Below, one piece after another: positions 1 to 8,097 of a stretch of 64,000 nt of DNA. The translations under genes and the position numbers were made by a program. Every line of letters begins with the position of its first letter. Positions within the stretch are counted from its first letter, which is position 1. Location of the stretch: positions 62,001-126,000 of the forward strand of contig PAKZ01000027.1 in assembly GCA_002706335.1 (NCBI GenBank), read 5' to 3'. The DNA comes from Ahrensia sp. Its GTDB lineage: Bacteria; Pseudomonadota; Alphaproteobacteria; Rhizobiales; Rhizobiaceae. The notes below the pieces were generated by a model. It had not been told where the DNA came from and did not search any database. It saw only the letters and a list, made by a program, of their open reading frames with translations.

Positions 1-1
1 C

Positions 2-727
2 GGCGTGGATATGGCGGAGTTCCGCAGCGCGACTGTCGGCCTGATACCTGTCATGGTCATTTTCGGCCTCGTGCTCGGGGGTATCTACGGAGGGTTCTTC
101 AATCCCACGCCCGCCGCGGCGGTAGGCGTTGCGCTCGTCTGGATCTACGGCCTGTTCACGCGAACCATCGGGTTCGGCGAACTTGTCGAGTCACTCAAGG
201 AGACCGCCGGCACGACGGGCATGATCTATCTGATCCTGCTCGGCGCGGAGCTCATGAAGATATTCATGAGCCGGATCGGCCTCCCCCAGGTGACCGCCGA
301 ATGGATGGTCAATTCGGGCTTCGCGCCGATGACGGGGCTGATCCTGCTTCTCGTCGCACTGATCATGCTCGGCTGCCTGATGGACAGCCTGTCGATGATC
401 CTGCTGGTGATCCCGTTCTTCTGGCCGGTCCTGCTGGAGCTTAATGGCGGGCTCTACCAGGGCGCCGAAGGTGCCGGTTTCGGCATGAGCACCGAGGAAC
501 TGAAGGTCTGGTTCGGCATCCTCGCGCTCATCGTGGTCGAACTGGGGCTGATAACGCCACCGGTAGGCATGAACGTATTCGTGATATCCGCGCTCGCAAA
601 AGACACGCCCATGAGTGAAACTTTTAAGGGTGTTATGCCATTCTTCTTCGCGGAAGTGATCCGGGTGGCCATCTTGCTGGCCTTCCCGGCAATAACGCTC
701 TGGCTGCCAAGGCTCCTGAGCGGATAA
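2..727 (+). CDS. TRAP transporter large permease (DctM-like), 5' part outside window
   Basis: C-terminal part, about 241 codons, of a TRAP-type large membrane permease, the subunit that moves a carboxylate with Na+ across the inner membrane. The visible part has several hydrophobic helices, a MDSLSMILLVIPFFWPVL segment and the family signature ELGLITPPVGMNVFVI near the end. Complete DctM proteins are about 430 residues, so roughly 190 residues lie upstream of the window. The gene stops 27 nt before the TPP enzyme at 755 and is probably co-transcribed with it. The paralogue at 21542 has the same C-terminal signature. The family is certain; the substrate is unknown. Confidence 0.93.
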   Translation, partial: GVDMAEFRSATVGLIPVMVIFGLVLGGIYGGFFNPTPAAAVGVALVWIYGLFTRTIGFGELVESLKETAGTTGMIYLILLGAELMKIFMSRIGLPQVTAEWMVNSGFAPMTGLILLLVALIMLGCLMDSLSMILLVIPFFWPVLLELNGGLYQGAEGAGFGMSTEELKVWFGILALIVVELGLITPPVGMNVFVISALAKDTPMSETFKGVMPFFFAEVIRVAILLAFPAITLWLPRLLSG

Positions 728-754
728 CGAAAAGAACAGGACCGGGGTTAGACA

Positions 755-2464
755 ATGAAGCACACCGTTTCCGGTGACATCACGGCTGGCGGCGCGATTT
801 TCACGCGACTCAAGGCGCTTGGCGTCGACTATGTTTTCGCCAATTCGGGCACAGACTTTCCGCCGATCATCGAAGGCCTGGCCGAAGCGTCCGCCAAGAA
901 CATCGAACTGCCGACGCCGATCGTCATCCCGCATGAGCACGCGGCACTCGGCATGGCGCATGGCTACTATCTGATCTCCGGCAAGGCGCAGGCAGTGATG
1001 CTGCACACCAATGTCGGTCTTTCCAACGGCGCGACCGGCGCGATCAATGCGGCATGCGAACAGATACCCATGCTGCTTATGTCCGGCCGTACGCCCGTCA
1101 TGGAAGGCGATCGGTTCGGTGCGCGCACGGTTCCGATCGGCTGGGGCCAGGAAATGCGCGACCAAACGGCTCTCGTGCGCGAAGCCTGCAAATGGGACTA
1201 CGAGCTGAAGTTCCCCGAGCAGATCGCCGGACTTCTGGATCGGGCCCACGCCATCGCCAATTCCACGCCGAAAGGCCCGATCTATCTGTCGCTGCCGCGC
1301 GAAGTCCTGTGCGAGGCGACGCCCCGCGAAGGACTGGAGGATCCCGCAACGATCCGGCCGGTCACCGGCGCTCCCAATCCCTCCGACATCGAAACGGCGG
1401 CACGCTGGCTCGCGGAAGCGAAGAACCCGCTGGTCATCGCGCAACGCGGCGCGGGCGACAGGAAGAGCTTCAAGGCCTTCGCCAGATGGGCGGAGGAATG
1501 GGGCATCGCCGTGTGCTCCTGGTGGGCGACACATCTCGCCATTTCGACCGAACACCCCTGCCATGTCGGCTCCGATCCGGGCCCGTGGATGGAAAAGGCC
1601 GATGTCGTCGTGGTGCTCAACTGCATCGCGCCATGGTGGCCGGACAAACACAAGCTTGCCGATGGCGCCAAGGTCATCAATATCGGCCCGGATCCGGTCT
1701 TTAGCCGCTTCCCGGTTCGCAATTTCCGCTCCGACCTGACGATTGCCGGCGAAACAGCCCTCACCGTGCCCGCGCTGATCGACGCCATGGCGCCGCTGAA
1801 ACGCGATCCCGGTGCGCTTGCCGCCCGCCGCGACCGGCTGGCAAAAGCCTCCGCGCAAAACCGCGCCTCCATCGTCGAGAAGGCAACGGACACGACGCGC
1901 GGCATCACCAAATCCTATGTCAGCCATTGCCTCGGCAAGGCGCTCGAGGGCGTCAAATCCTCGGTCTTTTCCGAACTCGGCACGATCCTCGGCACGATAA
2001 AGCGCGAAGACCATAATTCCTGGTTCCAGGAACCACATTCCGGCGGCCTTGGCTGGAGCTTTCCGACCGCTCTCGGCGCGCAACTGGCCGAGCCGGACCG
2101 CGTGTGCGTCGCGACGATGGGCGACGGCTCCTACATGTTCTCCAATCCGACAGCCTGCCACCAGATCGCCGAGGCTCTGGAACTGCCGGTGCTGATCTTG
2201 ATCCTGAACAACGAGGAATGGGGGGCCGTGCGCGCTTCCGTCACCGGGCTTTATCCGTCCGGCTTCGCCTCGCGCGCCAACGAGATGCCGCTGACCGCGC
2301 TGAAGCCGTCTCCGGACTTCACCAACGTCGCGGCGGCCAGCCGCGCCTGGGCGCGCAAGGTCACCGATCCGGACGAATTGCCGAAGGTGATCGAGCAGGC
2401 GCTGCGCGTTGTTCGCGAGAACCGCCGCGTCGCGCTCCTCGATGTCCGCGTCCTGCCGGACTGA
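755..2464 (+). CDS. Thiamine diphosphate-dependent enzyme, acetolactate synthase/benzoylformate decarboxylase-like
   Basis: A 569-residue cytoplasmic protein with the three-domain layout of the TPP decarboxylase/carboligase superfamily. The N-terminal pyrimidine domain has the glutamate of PHEHAALGMAHGYY near residue 60. The C-terminal diphosphate domain has the metal/TPP motif GDGSYMFSNPTACHQ ending in LILNN. It is not a housekeeping IlvB by context: it follows a TRAP permease and lies in an island with two other TPP enzymes and several aldehyde dehydrogenases. The likely role is decarboxylation of a 2-oxo acid, or cleavage or carboligation of one; the substrate is not readable. A clear terminator follows at 2487. 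Confidence 0.9.
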   Translation: MKHTVSGDITAGGAIFTRLKALGVDYVFANSGTDFPPIIEGLAEASAKNIELPTPIVIPHEHAALGMAHGYYLISGKAQAVMLHTNVGLSNGATGAINAACEQIPMLLMSGRTPVMEGDRFGARTVPIGWGQEMRDQTALVREACKWDYELKFPEQIAGLLDRAHAIANSTPKGPIYLSLPREVLCEATPREGLEDPATIRPVTGAPNPSDIETAARWLAEAKNPLVIAQRGAGDRKSFKAFARWAEEWGIAVCSWWATHLAISTEHPCHVGSDPGPWMEKADVVVVLNCIAPWWPDKHKLADGAKVINIGPDPVFSRFPVRNFRSDLTIAGETALTVPALIDAMAPLKRDPGALAARRDRLAKASAQNRASIVEKATDTTRGITKSYVSHCLGKALEGVKSSVFSELGTILGTIKREDHNSWFQEPHSGGLGWSFPTALGAQLAEPDRVCVATMGDGSYMFSNPTACHQIAEALELPVLILILNNEEWGAVRASVTGLYPSGFASRANEMPLTALKPSPDFTNVAAASRAWARKVTDPDELPKVIEQALRVVRENRRVALLDVRVLPD

Positions 2465-2486
2465 TCAGAAAGAAATCCATGAAAAA

Positions 2487-2520
2487 GGCGCCGGAAGCGA
2501 TTCCGGCGCCTTGTTTTTTT
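2487..2520 (+). terminator. Rho-independent terminator
   Basis: A perfect 10-bp GC-rich stem (GGCGCCGGAA, loop GCGA, then its complement) is followed by TTGTTTTTTT. It lies 22 nt after the TPP enzyme stop and before the convergent aldehyde dehydrogenase stop at 2537. The stem is preceded by only a short A-run, so it is best as a plus-strand terminator, though it may also slow the opposing transcript. Confidence 0.9.
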
Positions 2521-2536
2521 CAGCTTGTCGCCTGGC

Positions 2537-3994
2537 TCAGAAGACCGGCGGGAACGGACGGCCGCCGCGATCGAGCGGGATCCACCGGGTCTCGGTGAAG
2601 GTCTCCATCGACCACTTGCCGCCATGCTTTCCGAGGCCGGATGCCTTGAAGCCGCCGAAAGGCACATGCGGCTCGTCATTCACCGGCGAGCAGTTGACGT
2701 GGCAGTTGCCCGTATCGAGCTTGTTGACGATTGCGAGCGCCCTGCCCTCATCCTCCGACATGACGCCGGCGGTCAGACCGTATTCGCTGTCATTGGCGAG
2801 ACGCACCGCCTCTTCGTCGCTGCCGACCTTGAAGATCGAACAAACCGGGCCGAACGACTCTTCCTGATAGAGCAGCATGTCCGGCGTGACATTGGCGAAG
2901 ACCGTCGGCGAGATGAAGCGACCGTCGATATCGCCGCCGGCGAGAACCGTCGCGCCCTTGGCTTTCGCATCGTCGAAATGCCGCTTGATGCGCTCTGCGG
3001 CACGATCGTTGATCACCGGGCCGAGGATGTTTTCCTTCTTGGACGAGTCGCCGACCGTCAGCTTCTTCACGCGCGGGACGAACTTCTCCACGAACTCGTC
3101 ATAGATGTCCTCGTGGACGATGACGCGTTCGACCGACATGCAGATCTGGCCCTGATGCATGAAGGCGCCGAAATTGGCGGCCTGCACCGCGCGCTCCATA
3201 TCGGCGTCGTCGCAGACGATCATCGAGTTCTTGCCGCCGAGCTCGACGCAGCATTTCTTCAGATGCGCACCCGCCTTGGCGGCGATCTGCCGGCCGACCG
3301 CGGTCGAGCCGGTGAACGAGATGCCCTTGACCAGCGGGTTCTCGATCAGCTCGTCGCCGACCGCGCCGACATTCTCGCGCGAGCATGTCACCACGTTGAG
3401 AACGCCCTTAGGCAGTCCGGCTTCCTCGAAGATTTCCGCCCAGACAAGTCCGCCGCAATAGGGTGTGTCCTCGGACGGCTTCAGGACGATCGTGTTACCG
3501 GCGACCAGCGGGAACAGCAGGCCGCGACCGGTCAGGATCAGCGGGAAGTTCCATGGGCTGATTACCGAAACGACGCCCATCGGACGGCGCACGGCCATCG
3601 AAACCTTGCCATACTCCGAAGGGAGCACATCGCCGATCGAGCCGTAATTGGCCGCGGCAGCGGCGGGAAACAGCTCGGCGGTGTAGCCGGTCTCGAACAT
3701 AGCCTTGCCGAACCAGCCGCCGCCCTCGGCCATCACCGCCTCGGCGATCTCCTCGCGGCGTTTCTCGAAAATCTCGCCCGCCTTGATCAGCAGGTGCGAG
3801 CGCTTCGTGAAAGGCATCTCCGACCATTCGCCGAAAGCCTCATGCGCCGCCTCGATCGCGCGGCGGGTGTCTTCCACCGAAGCGTCCGGAATGTTGGCCC
3901 AGATCGATCCGTCGGAAGGATTATAGTCCGGGAAGGTTTGCGACTTGGTGGTCCAGCCACCGCCGATATACATGCCGTCCAAAACACGTGCCAT
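2537..3994 (-). CDS. NAD(P)+-dependent aldehyde dehydrogenase
   Basis: A 485-residue ALDH superfamily protein of normal length that oxidises an aldehyde to a carboxylate. Visible hallmarks are the PWNFPLIL cofactor-domain motif near residue 153, the catalytic-glutamate motif ELGGKNS, the nucleophile motif GQICMS, and the C-terminal PFGGFKASGLG. These features resemble benzaldehyde/vanillin-type dehydrogenases, but the substrate is inferred only from context. The start ATG is preceded by ACGGAGATAAGAAA, a good ribosome site. It lies 30 nt downstream of livF and is the last gene of the minus-strand ABC operon, which opens with another aldehyde dehydrogenase at 10798. Confidence 0.93.
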   Translation of the reverse strand: MARVLDGMYIGGGWTTKSQTFPDYNPSDGSIWANIPDASVEDTRRAIEAAHEAFGEWSEMPFTKRSHLLIKAGEIFEKRREEIAEAVMAEGGGWFGKAMFETGYTAELFPAAAAANYGSIGDVLPSEYGKVSMAVRRPMGVVSVISPWNFPLILTGRGLLFPLVAGNTIVLKPSEDTPYCGGLVWAEIFEEAGLPKGVLNVVTCSRENVGAVGDELIENPLVKGISFTGSTAVGRQIAAKAGAHLKKCCVELGGKNSMIVCDDADMERAVQAANFGAFMHQGQICMSVERVIVHEDIYDEFVEKFVPRVKKLTVGDSSKKENILGPVINDRAAERIKRHFDDAKAKGATVLAGGDIDGRFISPTVFANVTPDMLLYQEESFGPVCSIFKVGSDEEAVRLANDSEYGLTAGVMSEDEGRALAIVNKLDTGNCHVNCSPVNDEPHVPFGGFKASGLGKHGGKWSMETFTETRWIPLDRGGRPFPPVF

Positions 3995-4024
3995 TTTCTT
4001 ATCTCCGTCTGTTGTCTTTTTCGT

Positions 4025-5479
4025 TCAATCCGCCGCTTGCATGGCGGCTGCCTTCCGGGCGAGCTTCTCCGCCTTGCGCGCGAGTTTCTCGGCCTTTTTC
4101 AGCATCTTCTTGCTGCTGTCCTTGCTCGTCTTCGCCTCTGCGCCGGATGTCTCCTGGACATGGGCGATCAGTTTCGACGCAGCGGAAAGGTGGCTGTCGA
4201 CGCGCAGCGCCTCGACATGCTGACGCTGGATTCGCGTTGCGCGTGCGGCCATCTCCGCGGCCTGCAGGCTCAATTCATGCGCCTGGTTCGACATGACGAT
4301 TGCATCTCCCTTGTTTGCCGGCGTCTGCGCCAATGCGTGCGCCGTCCCGTTACCGGTCCCGGTCGCACCTGACGGGACATAAAATTGCCGATGCTCCGAA
4401 CCGCCGCCGCTTGCCGCCGGCGCGTTGCTTCCACCCGTTATCGCGCCACCATTGGCGGCCGAAACCGTCCGAGTTCCGCCGGTGGCCGCGGCCGGAACGT
4501 AGAATTGCCGATGTTCCGCACGGGCCACCGCTCCGCCGGACGATGACGCCACCGCCCTAGGAGCGTGAGCGCCATTTCCAGCCGCGCCGGCCGGAACATA
4601 ATTCTGGCCGTGATCGGCCCGCGCCGCCGACGCGTCGTTAGCCGCGACACGAAGCGGAGCCACAGTTTCAGCCGCTGCTCCATTGCCCGCTCCGCCCGCA
4701 GCGCCAGCAGGCACGTAGAAACGTCGATGTTCATCGCGCATGATTGCCTCCGATTGTGTTGATTTCGCTGCAGCGCCACCGAGATAGGCAGCCTGCACCG
4801 CGGGATCCTGCGCCAGTTCCGCGCCGGTCCCCTCGCCCGTGATATGTCCGTTTTCGATCAGGTAGCCGCGATCGGCGATCGCAAGGCTCTGCTTGGCGTT
4901 CTGCTCGACCAAAAGGATACCGACGCCAGTCTCGCGCACTGCTTTCAGCGACTTGAACAGGTCCTTCGTCAGCAAGGGCGACAGGCCCAGCGACGGTTCG
5001 TCCAGCATCAGGATCACCGGATTGGACATCAGCGCCCGGCCGATCGCGACCATCTGCTGTTCGCCGCCGCTCATCGTCCGCGCGATCTGGTTGCGCCGTT
5101 CGGCAAGGCGCGGAAACAGCCGCAGAACCTCCTCGCGCCGCATCGCTTCGCTATCGCGCGCCTGCGGCCCGTAAGCGCCGAGCTGCAGGTTTTCGGAGAC
5201 CGTGAGGTCCCCGAAGATCCCGCGTCCCTCCGGCACAAGCGCAAGCCCCGCTTCGACGACCTTGTGCGGTTTCGTCTGCGTGATGTCCTGGCCGTTGATC
5301 AGGACTTGCGCGCCGGGCGCCGATCGTACCATGCCTCCGATCGCCTTCAGCAGCGAACTCTTGCCGGCGCCGTTTGCGCCGAGAATGACGCAGATTTCGC
5401 CTGCCGCAATATTCACCGACACATTTTCGAGCGCTCTGTGCGCGCCGTAGGAGACCGACAGGTTGCGAACCTCAAGCAT
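4025..5479 (-). CDS. livF: Branched-chain amino acid-type ABC ATPase (LivF-like) with long repetitive C-terminal tail
   Basis: The first ~240 residues are a normal LivF ATPase: Walker A GANGAGKS, signature SGGEQQ, Walker B VILMLDEPSLGLS and the H-loop-region VEQN. The ATG at 5479 overlaps the livG stop by 8 nt and is preferred over an upstream in-frame ATG. LivF usually ends near residue 235-240; here the frame runs to 484. The tail (residues ~247-484) contains four copies of a motif resembling EHRQFYVPAGATG, starting near residues 249, 288, 321 and 361, separated by Ala/Gly/Ser-rich linkers, and ends in a Lys/Ala-rich helix (KKAEKLARKAEKLARK). The ATPase call is secure; the tail function is unknown. 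Confidence 0.92.
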   Translation of the reverse strand: MLEVRNLSVSYGAHRALENVSVNIAAGEICVILGANGAGKSSLLKAIGGMVRSAPGAQVLINGQDITQTKPHKVVEAGLALVPEGRGIFGDLTVSENLQLGAYGPQARDSEAMRREEVLRLFPRLAERRNQIARTMSGGEQQMVAIGRALMSNPVILMLDEPSLGLSPLLTKDLFKSLKAVRETGVGILLVEQNAKQSLAIADRGYLIENGHITGEGTGAELAQDPAVQAAYLGGAAAKSTQSEAIMRDEHRRFYVPAGAAGGAGNGAAAETVAPLRVAANDASAARADHGQNYVPAGAAGNGAHAPRAVASSSGGAVARAEHRQFYVPAAATGGTRTVSAANGGAITGGSNAPAASGGGSEHRQFYVPSGATGTGNGTAHALAQTPANKGDAIVMSNQAHELSLQAAEMAARATRIQRQHVEALRVDSHLSAASKLIAHVQETSGAEAKTSKDSSKKMLKKAEKLARKAEKLARKAAAMQAAD

Positions 5480-6206
5480 CTTCCGTCCCCAGATAAGCGC
5501 TGACGACTTCGGGCTGGGACAGCACATCATGAACCGAGCCGTCAGCGATCTTGACGCCGCTCGACATCACCACGCAGCGGTCGCAAAGCGAACGGATCGC
5601 GTCCATCACATGCTCGACCATGATAATCGTCCGGCCATCCTCGCGCAGGTCGCGGATCAGCTCGATGCCGATTTTCAGTTCGCTCGGATTGAGGCCGGCC
5701 AGCCACTCGTCGAGCAACAGCAGCCGCGGATTGGACGCCAGCGCGCGCGCCAGTTCCAGCCGCTTCTGGTCGATATAGGTCATAGACCCGGTCGGCACGT
5801 TCCCTCGCCCGCCGAGCCCGACCCTCTCGAGCAGGACCTCCGCTTCCCGATAGGCATCGTCGCCCCAGGCACGGACATGGCCGAACACGGCCCCGGCAAT
5901 CACGTTCTCGATCGCCGACAGCGACGGCAGAATGCGCACGAGCTGGAAGGTTCTCGCCACGCCTCGCTGGGCAATCCTGTGCGCCGGCATGTCGGAAATA
6001 ACCTCGCCGGCGAGCCGGACCGTTCCCGATGTGGGCTTCAACGCGCCGGAAATGAGGTTCATCATCGTCGTCTTGCCAGACCCGTTCGGCCCGATCAGAC
6101 CGATCAACTCGCTCTGCTTGACGGTGAAATCGACGTCGTTGACAGCAACAAGGCCGCCAAAGGCCTTGCGGACCTTCTCGACCGAAAGAAGTGGAGCGCT
6201 GTTCAT
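5472..6206 (-). CDS. livG: Branched-chain amino acid-type ABC transporter ATPase (LivG-like)
   Basis: A 244-residue cytoplasmic ATPase with Walker A GPNGSGKTT near residue 40 and the LivG features ARTFQLVRILPSLS and LLLDEWLAGLNPSE. The usual ABC signature appears as the divergent segment MTYIDQKRLELARAL. The start ATG at 6206 overlaps the livM stop by 4 nt (ATGA), and the stop overlaps the livF start. It couples ATP hydrolysis to import through LivH/LivM. Because the operon also carries two aldehyde dehydrogenases, the cargo may be an aromatic or short organic acid rather than an amino acid; that is inference. Confidence 0.95.
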   Translation of the reverse strand: MNSAPLLSVEKVRKAFGGLVAVNDVDFTVKQSELIGLIGPNGSGKTTMMNLISGALKPTSGTVRLAGEVISDMPAHRIAQRGVARTFQLVRILPSLSAIENVIAGAVFGHVRAWGDDAYREAEVLLERVGLGGRGNVPTGSMTYIDQKRLELARALASNPRLLLLDEWLAGLNPSELKIGIELIRDLREDGRTIIMVEHVMDAIRSLCDRCVVMSSGVKIADGSVHDVLSQPEVVSAYLGTEDA

Positions 6207-7171
6207 TCCGCCGCCTCCGGAACACCGGCCGCAGCATGCCTGGACTTGGCATGTCGCGCGCGGAAGTCGTCGATCAGGCCCATCACGCCGCGCGGCAGGA
6301 AGTAGACAATCGCCATGAAGGCAACCCCGATCAGCAGGCTCGTATGGTTCGGGAAGCTCGCCGAGATGCGGTCGAACAGAATCGTGAACGGGATGACGCC
6401 GAGCAACGGCGCCCACAGCCGCCCGGTACCGCCGAGCAACGCCATGATGACGACCTGAAACGAGATCACCGGATTGAAGGCAGACGGCGGTTCGACATAG
6501 GCGAAGCGCGGCGCGAGGATCGCCCCGGTGATGCCGATGAAGGCGCCCGAAATCATGAACAGGATCACCTTGGCGCGCGCAACGTCGATCCCGACATGCC
6601 GGGCGACGGTTTCGTCATTGCCGATAATGCGCAGCGCGAAACCGAGCCGCGAACGATTGACGAGCCAGCCGGTGATGTAGACCACGGCGGCAAGCGCCAG
6701 CAGCATCCAGAAGATGTGCTTCTCGGTCATGTCGGTGAAGACATAGAGCCCGACCGAGCCGAGGAACTTGACTTGCAGCCAAGTGACGACCTGGCGCACC
6801 AGTTCTGCCAGTCCGAGCGTAAAGATGACGAAATAAACGCCGGAAAGCCTGAGTGTCGCCACACCGACGAGGCCGGCGAGAACGCCGCTCGCAACCGCCG
6901 CGATGGCGACGAGAAGCGGGAACGGCAAGGTGTCGATCCCGAGCCCGACGGAATAGGTGCCGATGCCGAAAAACGCCGCGGTCGCCAGCGAGATATAGTG
7001 GGTCGGGCCGGAAAACAGCGTCCACGCCGTGCACAACACCGCATACATGACGATATTGACGCACAGCGAAAGGTAATAGCCGTCGTCTGCAAAGGGGATC
7101 ATCGCCGCCGCGCCGAAGAGCATCAGCGCGATAGCCGCGATCCTCTGTTCCTTTTCGTTCATCAGGCTCAT
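6203..7171 (-). CDS. livM: Branched-chain amino acid-type ABC permease (LivM-like)
   Basis: A 322-residue integral membrane protein, of normal LivM length, with about nine hydrophobic segments. The family signature is visible in the middle of the protein, RLGFALRIIGNDETVARHVGI, followed by the segment FMISGAFIGITGAI. It overlaps livH by 4 nt at its start and livG by 4 nt at its end, so the four membrane and ATPase genes are translationally coupled. Confidence 0.95.
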   Translation of the reverse strand: MSLMNEKEQRIAAIALMLFGAAAMIPFADDGYYLSLCVNIVMYAVLCTAWTLFSGPTHYISLATAAFFGIGTYSVGLGIDTLPFPLLVAIAAVASGVLAGLVGVATLRLSGVYFVIFTLGLAELVRQVVTWLQVKFLGSVGLYVFTDMTEKHIFWMLLALAAVVYITGWLVNRSRLGFALRIIGNDETVARHVGIDVARAKVILFMISGAFIGITGAILAPRFAYVEPPSAFNPVISFQVVIMALLGGTGRLWAPLLGVIPFTILFDRISASFPNHTSLLIGVAFMAIVYFLPRGVMGLIDDFRARHAKSRHAAAGVPEAAE

Positions 7172-8034
7172 GCGGTCTGCCTTCCGAAAATACCCTGCGG
7201 ACGGAACAGCAGAACGAGAATGAACAGCGTATAGGTCGCCGCCAGCGTCAGGCCCGGATCGATCAGGCTCGCGACGGCCGTCTCCGCGAGGCCGAGCAAG
7301 AGCGCCGCCAGAACCGCGCCGCGCACATCGCCGACGCCGCCCATGATGACGATGATCAGCGCCTTCATCGTGAAGATCACGCCCATCGAGGAATTGAAGG
7401 TGTAATAGGTCGACAGCAACGAGCCGCCCGCCGCCGTAAGTCCGCCGCCCAGCGCAAAGGCGAATGCCGACATGCGCGGCACGTCGATGGCGACGAGGCT
7501 CGCAGATTGCGGGCTGACCGACACCGCGCGCACGGCCGTACCGAAGCGCGTGCGGTAGAGGAAGACATACAGTGCGATCGCGATCAGCGTTGCCGCGCCG
7601 AGCGATACGATGCGGTTAAGGCCGTAATTCTCGCCGAGGATACGCACCGGCTCGGAAAGGAAATTATAGGAGAAGTACTGGCCGCCGAAGACCAGCAGCA
7701 TCACGCCCTGCATGATGAACATCAGGCCGAATGTGGCTAGAATGCTGTCGATCTCGAGCTGGCCACGGTTCTTGGCGCGGTCGACCAGCGGCTTCATCGC
7801 GAAGACATAGATCGCCCAGTTCAGCGCGAAGGCGGCCGGCGCGATGATCAGGATGCCGAGGATCGGATTGATCGAGGCGGCCGTGTAGAGCCAGAATGCG
7901 CAGAAACATGCCAGAACGAGGTTCTCGCCATTGGCAAGATTCATGATCCGGGCGACGCCATATTGCAGCGTCAGCCCGAGCGCGATCAGCGCATAGGTGC
8001 CCCCCAGCACCGTCCCCGTAACCAGAATATCCAT
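7168..8034 (-). CDS. livH: Branched-chain amino acid-type ABC permease (LivH-like)
   Basis: A 288-residue inner-membrane permease with the LivH N-terminus (VLGGTYALIALGLTLQYGVARIMN), the loop signature RTRFGTAVRAVSV, and a C-terminal ALLLGLAETAVASL segment. It follows livK after a 63-nt gap that contains a strong hairpin and is coupled to livM by a 4-nt overlap. It forms the channel with LivM. Confidence 0.95.
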   Translation of the reverse strand: MDILVTGTVLGGTYALIALGLTLQYGVARIMNLANGENLVLACFCAFWLYTAASINPILGILIIAPAAFALNWAIYVFAMKPLVDRAKNRGQLEIDSILATFGLMFIMQGVMLLVFGGQYFSYNFLSEPVRILGENYGLNRIVSLGAATLIAIALYVFLYRTRFGTAVRAVSVSPQSASLVAIDVPRMSAFAFALGGGLTAAGGSLLSTYYTFNSSMGVIFTMKALIIVIMGGVGDVRGAVLAALLLGLAETAVASLIDPGLTLAATYTLFILVLLFRPQGIFGRQTA

Positions 8035-8056
8035 CGGCCGAATTCTACGATTTTCG

Positions 8057-8085
8057 CCGGTGCGGCAAAAGCCGCACCGGTTTTT
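8057..8085. other. Intercistronic hairpin between livK and livH
   Basis: A perfect 10-bp stem CCGGTGCGGC with an AAAA loop lies between the binding-protein stop (8098) and the livH start (8034). A T5 run follows it on the plus strand, not on the strand of the operon. It is therefore unlikely to be a full terminator for this operon. The usual reading is an mRNA-stabilising hairpin that raises binding-protein levels over permease levels; this is inferred. Confidence 0.7.
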
Positions 8086-8097
8086 GTGGTTAAGGCT

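Noticed and set aside
191-2161. Long minus-strand open frame (656 codons) opposite the DctM end and the TPP enzyme
   Set aside because: It is antisense to two well-supported genes, Arg/His/Asp-rich with no family features, and arises from GC-rich codon bias.
2525-4372. Long plus-strand open frame opposite the aldehyde dehydrogenase
   Set aside because: Antisense to a gene with all ALDH motifs; the translation is low-complexity Arg/Asp/His-rich with no domain.
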